A stretch of DNA of 64,000 nt from Areca catechu (Eukaryota > Streptophyta > Magnoliopsida > Arecales > Arecaceae), in NCBI GenBank assembly GCA_021397845.1, contig CM038047.1, positions 127,206,112-127,270,111 of the forward strand, given 5' to 3'. A model generated the notes under the pieces. It did not search any database, was not told where the DNA came from, and was given only the letters and a program-made list of their open reading frames with translations. This document shows positions 59,414-64,000 of this stretch, one piece after another. Both the position numbers and the translations under genes were made by a program. The stretch's first letter is position 1, and the number at the start of each line of letters is the position of its first letter.

Positions 59414-59965
59414 GAAGTGCGCTGCCCTAGAGCCTTTACCGACCGGGGTCGGACTTTCAGAAGTGGGCTGCCTTAGAGCCTTTGCCGACCGGAGTCAGAC
59501 TTTCGGAAGTGGGCTACCCTAGAGCCTTTGCCGACTAGAGTCGGACTTTCGGAAGTGAGCTGCCCTAGAGCCTTTGCCGACCAGAGTCAGACTTTCAGAA
59601 GTGGGCTGCCCTAGAGTCTTTGCCGACCGGAGTCAGACTTTCGGAAGTGGGCTATCCTAGAGCCTTTGTTGACCGAAGTCAAACCTTCGGAAGTGGGCTT
59701 CCCTAGAGCCTTTGGCGACCGGAGTCGAACTTTTGGAAGTGGGCTGCCCTAGAGCCTTTGCCGATCGGAGTCAGAATTTTGGAAGTGGGTTGCTCTAGAG
59801 CCTTTGCCGACCGGAGTCTGACTTACGGAAGTGGGCTGCCCTAGAGCCTTTGCCAGCCTGAGTCGGACTTTTGGAAGTGGGCTGCCCTAGATCCTCTACC
59901 GACTCGGGTCGGACTTTCGGAAGTGGGCTACCCTAGAGCCTTTACCGACTGGATCCGGACTTTCG
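59414..59965 (+). repeat. Minisatellite, 46-bp unit, twelve copies
   Basis: Starts at 59414 and repeats every 46 bases to 59966, where the next GAAGTGG begins a partial copy: 552 bp = 12 x 46 without net length change. Unit has GAAGTGGGCTGCCCTAGAGC, CTTTGCCGACCGG and AGTCGGACTTTCG. Substitutions are scattered. 46 is not a multiple of three, so it does not code for a repeated peptide. Confidence 0.95.
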
Positions 59966-59993
59966 GAAGTGGTTCGTAGAAGAAATATGAACT

Positions 59994-62900
59994 TCATTGA
60001 TAGTACTTGTGGAGGTTTTCTACATTCCACAGACAAGCCAACTGCAGTCCATCCAAAAATTCAAGTCGATAGGTGCTGGCTCGAACCACTTCGGCGACTA
60101 GATACGGTCCTTCCCAATTTGGGGAAAGCTTGCCTTGATCGGTCGGCCTCGAGATTTCGACCCTCAGCAGGACTAAGTCTCCAACTCGGAAAGCTCATGC
60201 ATTGACTCGTGAGTCATAATATTTCGCCATCTTTTAGTGGCATACCGCCATCTTCATGCTTGCCCGAAGTCTAGTTTTCTCAAGCAAGTCCAGGTCAGCC
60301 CTTCGTCGCTTGGAGTTGTCCAGTTTAGTGTAGTGGTCAATCCGGAGAGATTGGAGAGAAGTCTCAAAAGGGATGATGGCTTCACATCCGTAAGTGAGGT
60401 TGAATAGAGTTTCGCAGGTCGACGCTCAGGCGATCGTCTGATATGCCCATAATATTGAATGGAGTTCCTCCATCCAAAGTCCCTTTGCTTCATTGAGCTG
60501 GGTCTTCATCCCGTGCAAGATTGTTCAGTTGGTGACTTCAGCCTCTTCGTTGCACTGAGGGTGGCCGACAGAGGTAAGTCGGTGAGAGACATGATATTGC
60601 TGACAAAAATCCTGAAACATAGAGTTGTCAAATTATCTTCCATTGTCAGTAATAATCGTTCGGAGAATACCGAATCGAAAGATGATGTTGTTCCGGATGA
60701 AGTTCTCTACCTTAGCCTTCGTTATTTGTGCTAGTGGTTCAGCTTCCACCAACATGGTGAAATAGTCGATAGCCACAAGCAAAAATTTCTGTTGCCCGGA
60801 GGCCGGGGGAAAGGGTCCCAGGATATCCATCCCCCACTATGCAAACGGTCATGGGGCGATGATCGGAGTTAGCTCACTGGCGGGTCTTCTTTGAATGACG
60901 GAGTACCTTTGACATGTGTCGCACCTTCGGACAAAGTTCGACACGTCCTTCTGAATGATGGGCCAGTAATATCCCTGCCGGATGATCTAGTAAGCTAAGG
61001 ATCTCCCTCCGAGGTGGTTACCACAAATTCCTTCATGGACTTCTCTGAGGGTGTAGTCTGTGCCCGTCGGCCCCAAGAACTTCAATAGCGGTTGTGAGAA
61101 TGACCGCTTATAAAAGAAGCTATCTAAGATGACGTACTTAGAGGCCGTCAGGCGCACCTGCTTGGCCTCCATTGGATCTTCCGGAAGAGTTCCCTTGGCC
61201 AGGAAAGTAAGGATCGGATCCATCCAAGAAGCTTCATGTTCCACCTGGTGGACCTCAGTCGGCCTTTCGGCATTGCTAAGGTGCTGCATATACTCTACAA
61301 AAGTTCGGTCAGAGGTCCCTTGGCGACTGTAGCTAGCCTTGATAAAGCGTCCACCCGAGAGTTCTGCAGACGAGGTATGTGGAGCATTTCGAAAAATTTG
61401 AACCAAGGAATGGGGTTTTGTACATTGTTTAAATATTTTACCAAGGTCGGATCCCTTGCTTCAAATTCCCCCTTCACATGGTTGACCACCAGTTGAGAGT
61501 TGGAGAAAACTCTAAGTCTGTTGATGCCCAGTTCGTTGGCGATTCGTAGCCCCATGAGGAGGGCTTCGTACTCCACTTGATTATTTGACACCTGAAATAA
61601 AAAATGTAATGCATACTCCAGGTTCTCCCCATCTGGGTCGGCCAGGATCAGTCCGGCCCCACAGCCTGCGAGGTTGGATGCCTCGTCCACATGGAGAGTC
61701 CAGGTTGGTTCGACTTTGTAGACAGCATCGGCTTCAGGTACTTCAACTATTTGAGGAGGCATCTCCTGTCTCCACGTGCATTTTGCAACGAAGTCGGCAA
61801 TTACCTGGGCCTTCAAAGCATAACGTGGATGGAAAGAGATGTCGAACTCCACTAGCTTGACGGCCCACATGGCGAGCCGACCGGATGTATCTAGTCTCTG
61901 AAGGATTGCATGGAGGGGTTGGTCAGTCAGCACTAGAATCGGATGCGCTTGGATGTATGGTCAGAGCTACATGGTGGATGTGACCAAGGAGTATATTAAC
62001 TTTTGCATCTTGGGGTACCTTGTTTCAGCGTCATGGAGGACTTTGCTGATATAATTGATTAGCTCTTGCTATCCGTCCTCTCCAACTCGTAAAAAGACGG
62101 TGCAGATCACTTCGTTTGACGTCGAAAGATAGAGGTACAAATGCTCCCCCTTTGTCGGCTTGGCCAGCAACGGAGGGTTCTTCAAGTACTCCTTCAATGT
62201 TTCGAAAGCCGACCGACACTCATTAGCCCAAACAAAACCCTCCGACTGGTACAGGTTCTTAAAGAATGGCAGGGACTTCTCAGCCGAATGGGAGATAAAA
62301 TGGCTGAGATAGGCGATTCGGTCGATGAGCTCTTGGACCTGCTTTTTGCTGGTCGGGTGTGCCATCTCCATGATGGCTTTTATCTTGTTGGGGTTCACTT
62401 CAATTCCCCTTTGTGTTACCAGAAAACCAAGGAATTTGCCAGAGGTTATCCCAAAAGTGCATTTCATGGGGTTTAGCTTCATCCGATGGCGCTTGAGTGC
62501 ATCAAAAGATTCCTGCAGGTCCTTGATGTGGTCAGCCTTATGGAGACTCTTCACTATCATGTCATCCACATAAGCCTTCATGTTCCTGCCCAGCTGACCT
62601 TCGAACACCCGGTTGATCAGCCTCTGAAAGGTGGCGTCGGCGTTCTTCAAGCTGACGGGCATCATCTGATAACTGTATAGACCCTTGTCGGTGACAAAGG
62701 CGGTCTTCTCCTCATCTTCCGGATGCATCTTTATTTGATTGTAGCCGGAAAAGGCATCCATAAAGCTAAGAAGTTGGTGACTGGCCATGGCATTCACTAG
62801 ATGATCAATTTTGGGTACTAAGAAGCTGTCCTTCGGATAGGCCTTGTTGAGGTCGGTGTAATCCACACAGATCCTCCACTTCCCGTTGGACTTCTTCACC

Positions 62901-64000
62901 ATGACCACATTCGCCAGCCACTCAGGATAGTTGACTTCCCTGATGAAGCCATCATCATGAAGCTTTTTTACTTCCTCATCAATGGCTTTCTGTCTTTCGG
63001 CAGCGAAGCTTCTCTTCTTTTATCGGACAGGTTTGTAGGTCGGATCGACCTTGAGTTGGTGAGTGATGACCTCCAACGGTATTCCAGGCATGTCCGACGC
63101 CGACCAAGCAAAGACATCGGTGTTACTCCTAAGAAAGCTGATCAGCTCCAACTTAAGGTCTTCACTGAGGGAGCCTCCAATCTGAAGGACTTTGGTGGGA
63201 TAATCCTCTCGAAGGGGAACAAATAGAATCCTTTCCCCTGGTTGACCGAGGCCATCGGCCCCAGCCCTTGGGTCAAGTTGCTCCAGACCTTGGGTCAAGT
63301 TGCTCCAGAGTGGGATGGCCTTCTGACTGTTGATTCATAATGGTCAAACACTGCCTGGCCATCCGACGGTCTCCCCTCATCACTCCGACCCTGCTCCTGG
63401 TCAAAAATTTCGCCAACAGATGGTAAGTGGACACGATGGCTTTGAATTTGTTGAGGGTTGGTCGGCCCAGGATAGCATTGTAAGGCAAGGTCATCCGAAT
63501 GACCCCAAAATTGATGAGGAGGGTTTTCTGGAGAGGCTCCGTTCCAATTGTCATAGGGAGAACTATTTCTCCTTCCACTCTGATGGAGTTGCCCCTAAAG
63601 CCTGTTAGCGGCGCGGGAGATTCCCGTAGCATGAATCAGGATAGATTCATTCTTACAAAAGCATTATACAGCAACACCTCTGTCGAGCTTCCATTATTAA
63701 TAAGTATTATCCTATCATCGTAATTGGCAATCACTGCTGACACGACTACAGGATCTTTCTCAAAAACATGAGTTTCTAGGAGATCTTCATCAGAGAAGGT
63801 GATGGCACTAGAGCCCCGAGACATTTTAGCAATATCAGTCCTGTCCTCCTGACTTCCTTCGGATTGCCGATGCAGCATGCCGACATCTCCACCAGTTGGC
63901 CTCTGGTTAGGGAGCTCCGTCTCCTCCGAAAGGTTTCAGGCATTTGATGCTTCAGCCCAGTACCGATTGGATCGGATATAATTGTGCAGGTATCCCCTTC
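59994..64000 (-). pseudogene. pol: Tat-lineage pol (protease, RT, RNase H, second RNase H, integrase), few breaks; runs off the window
   Basis: Minus strand, from 64000. The end of gag (GYLHNYIRS) is at the edge. Protease (63878-63300) has NNGSSTEVL where D-T/S-G is usual (Asp lost). RT (about 63020-62200) has WRICVDYTDLNKAYPKD, and YVDD at 62561-62572. RNase H (to 61760) has a damaged middle. A second, archaeal-type RNase H (about 61700-61320) shows WTLHVDEASNLAGCGAGLIL and NQVEYEALLMGL. Integrase has its zinc finger (61050-60900), then Asp in MDILGP (60825), Asp in ITDNG and a Glu-containing CNEEAEV. The C-terminus is FRVGDLVLLRVE ... NVENLHKYYQ, stop 59994-59996. About eight stops or shifts; long open parts remain (279 and 212 codons). 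Confidence 0.9.

Larger units (their letters stand above)
42007..64000 (-). mobile_element. Tat-lineage Gypsy retrotransposon (3' portion in window)
   Basis: Minus strand. From its 3' end: LTR (42007-42851), PPT (42852-42866), an opposite-strand Transposase_28-like ORF, two minisatellite arrays, pol (59994-64000). Gag and the 5' LTR lie beyond the window. The second RNase H domain after the normal one is the mark of the Tat lineage. Large size, 3' tandem repeats and extra ORFs are known for this lineage. GC content is visibly higher than in the neighbours. A composite Gypsy splits it at 43624-57527. Confidence 0.88.

Noticed and set aside
58910..59965. Possible CRISPR-like or satellite centromere array
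   Set aside because: Repeats are direct, without unique spacers, and lie inside a Tat-lineage element; a minisatellite in the element's 3' region is sufficient.

Overview
The window is plant nuclear heterochromatin made almost entirely of nested LTR retrotransposons. I found no host protein-coding gene, tRNA, rRNA or CRISPR. Features that point to an angiosperm are tRNA-iMet primer sites (TGGTATCAGAGC), Sirevirus-type Copia elements with palindrome-rich LTRs and repeated AAAAAGGGGGAGA polypurine tracts, a chromodomain Gypsy, and a Tat-lineage Gypsy with a second (archaeal-type) RNase H and an antisense Transposase_28-like ORF. A monocot, perhaps a palm, is my guess; nothing in the sequence proves it.

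Layout. 1-2792: minus-strand LTR plus leader of a Copia element. 2793-3693: minus-strand Copia pol fragment. 3694-26186: plus-strand Sirevirus (5' LTR, gag, pol, third ORF, truncated 3' LTR), split by a Gypsy chromovirus at 7476-18718 (TSD TAATG) whose 3' LTR holds a solo LTR at 15209-17006 (TSD CTTTT). 26187-28888: leader, primer site and LTR of another minus-strand element. 28889-30190: fragments of two LTRs. 30191-42006: plus-strand Copia (5' LTR, gag, protease, integrase, start of RT), split by a gag-only Sirevirus-like element at 33359-38812 (TSD ATATT) and cut off by the next insertion. 42007-64000 and beyond: a minus-strand Tat-lineage Gypsy. It begins with its 3' LTR and PPT, then carries an antisense Transposase_28-like ORF, two minisatellite arrays (96 bp x5 and 46 bp x12), and a nearly complete pol that runs off the right edge. 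Its antisense ORF is split by a composite LTR-internal-LTR-internal-LTR Gypsy (43624-57527, TSD CTGAA).

How the parts relate. The insertions give a relative order: Copia pol fragment, then Sirevirus, then Gypsy, then solo LTR on the left; Copia, then the gag-only element and the Tat element, then the composite on the right. Two unrelated elements, the Sirevirus-like one at 33359 and the composite Gypsy, have kept LTRs, primer site and gag but lost the pol enzymes, so both would need enzymes from relatives. Most coding regions carry stops and frameshifts. The Tat pol is the best preserved.
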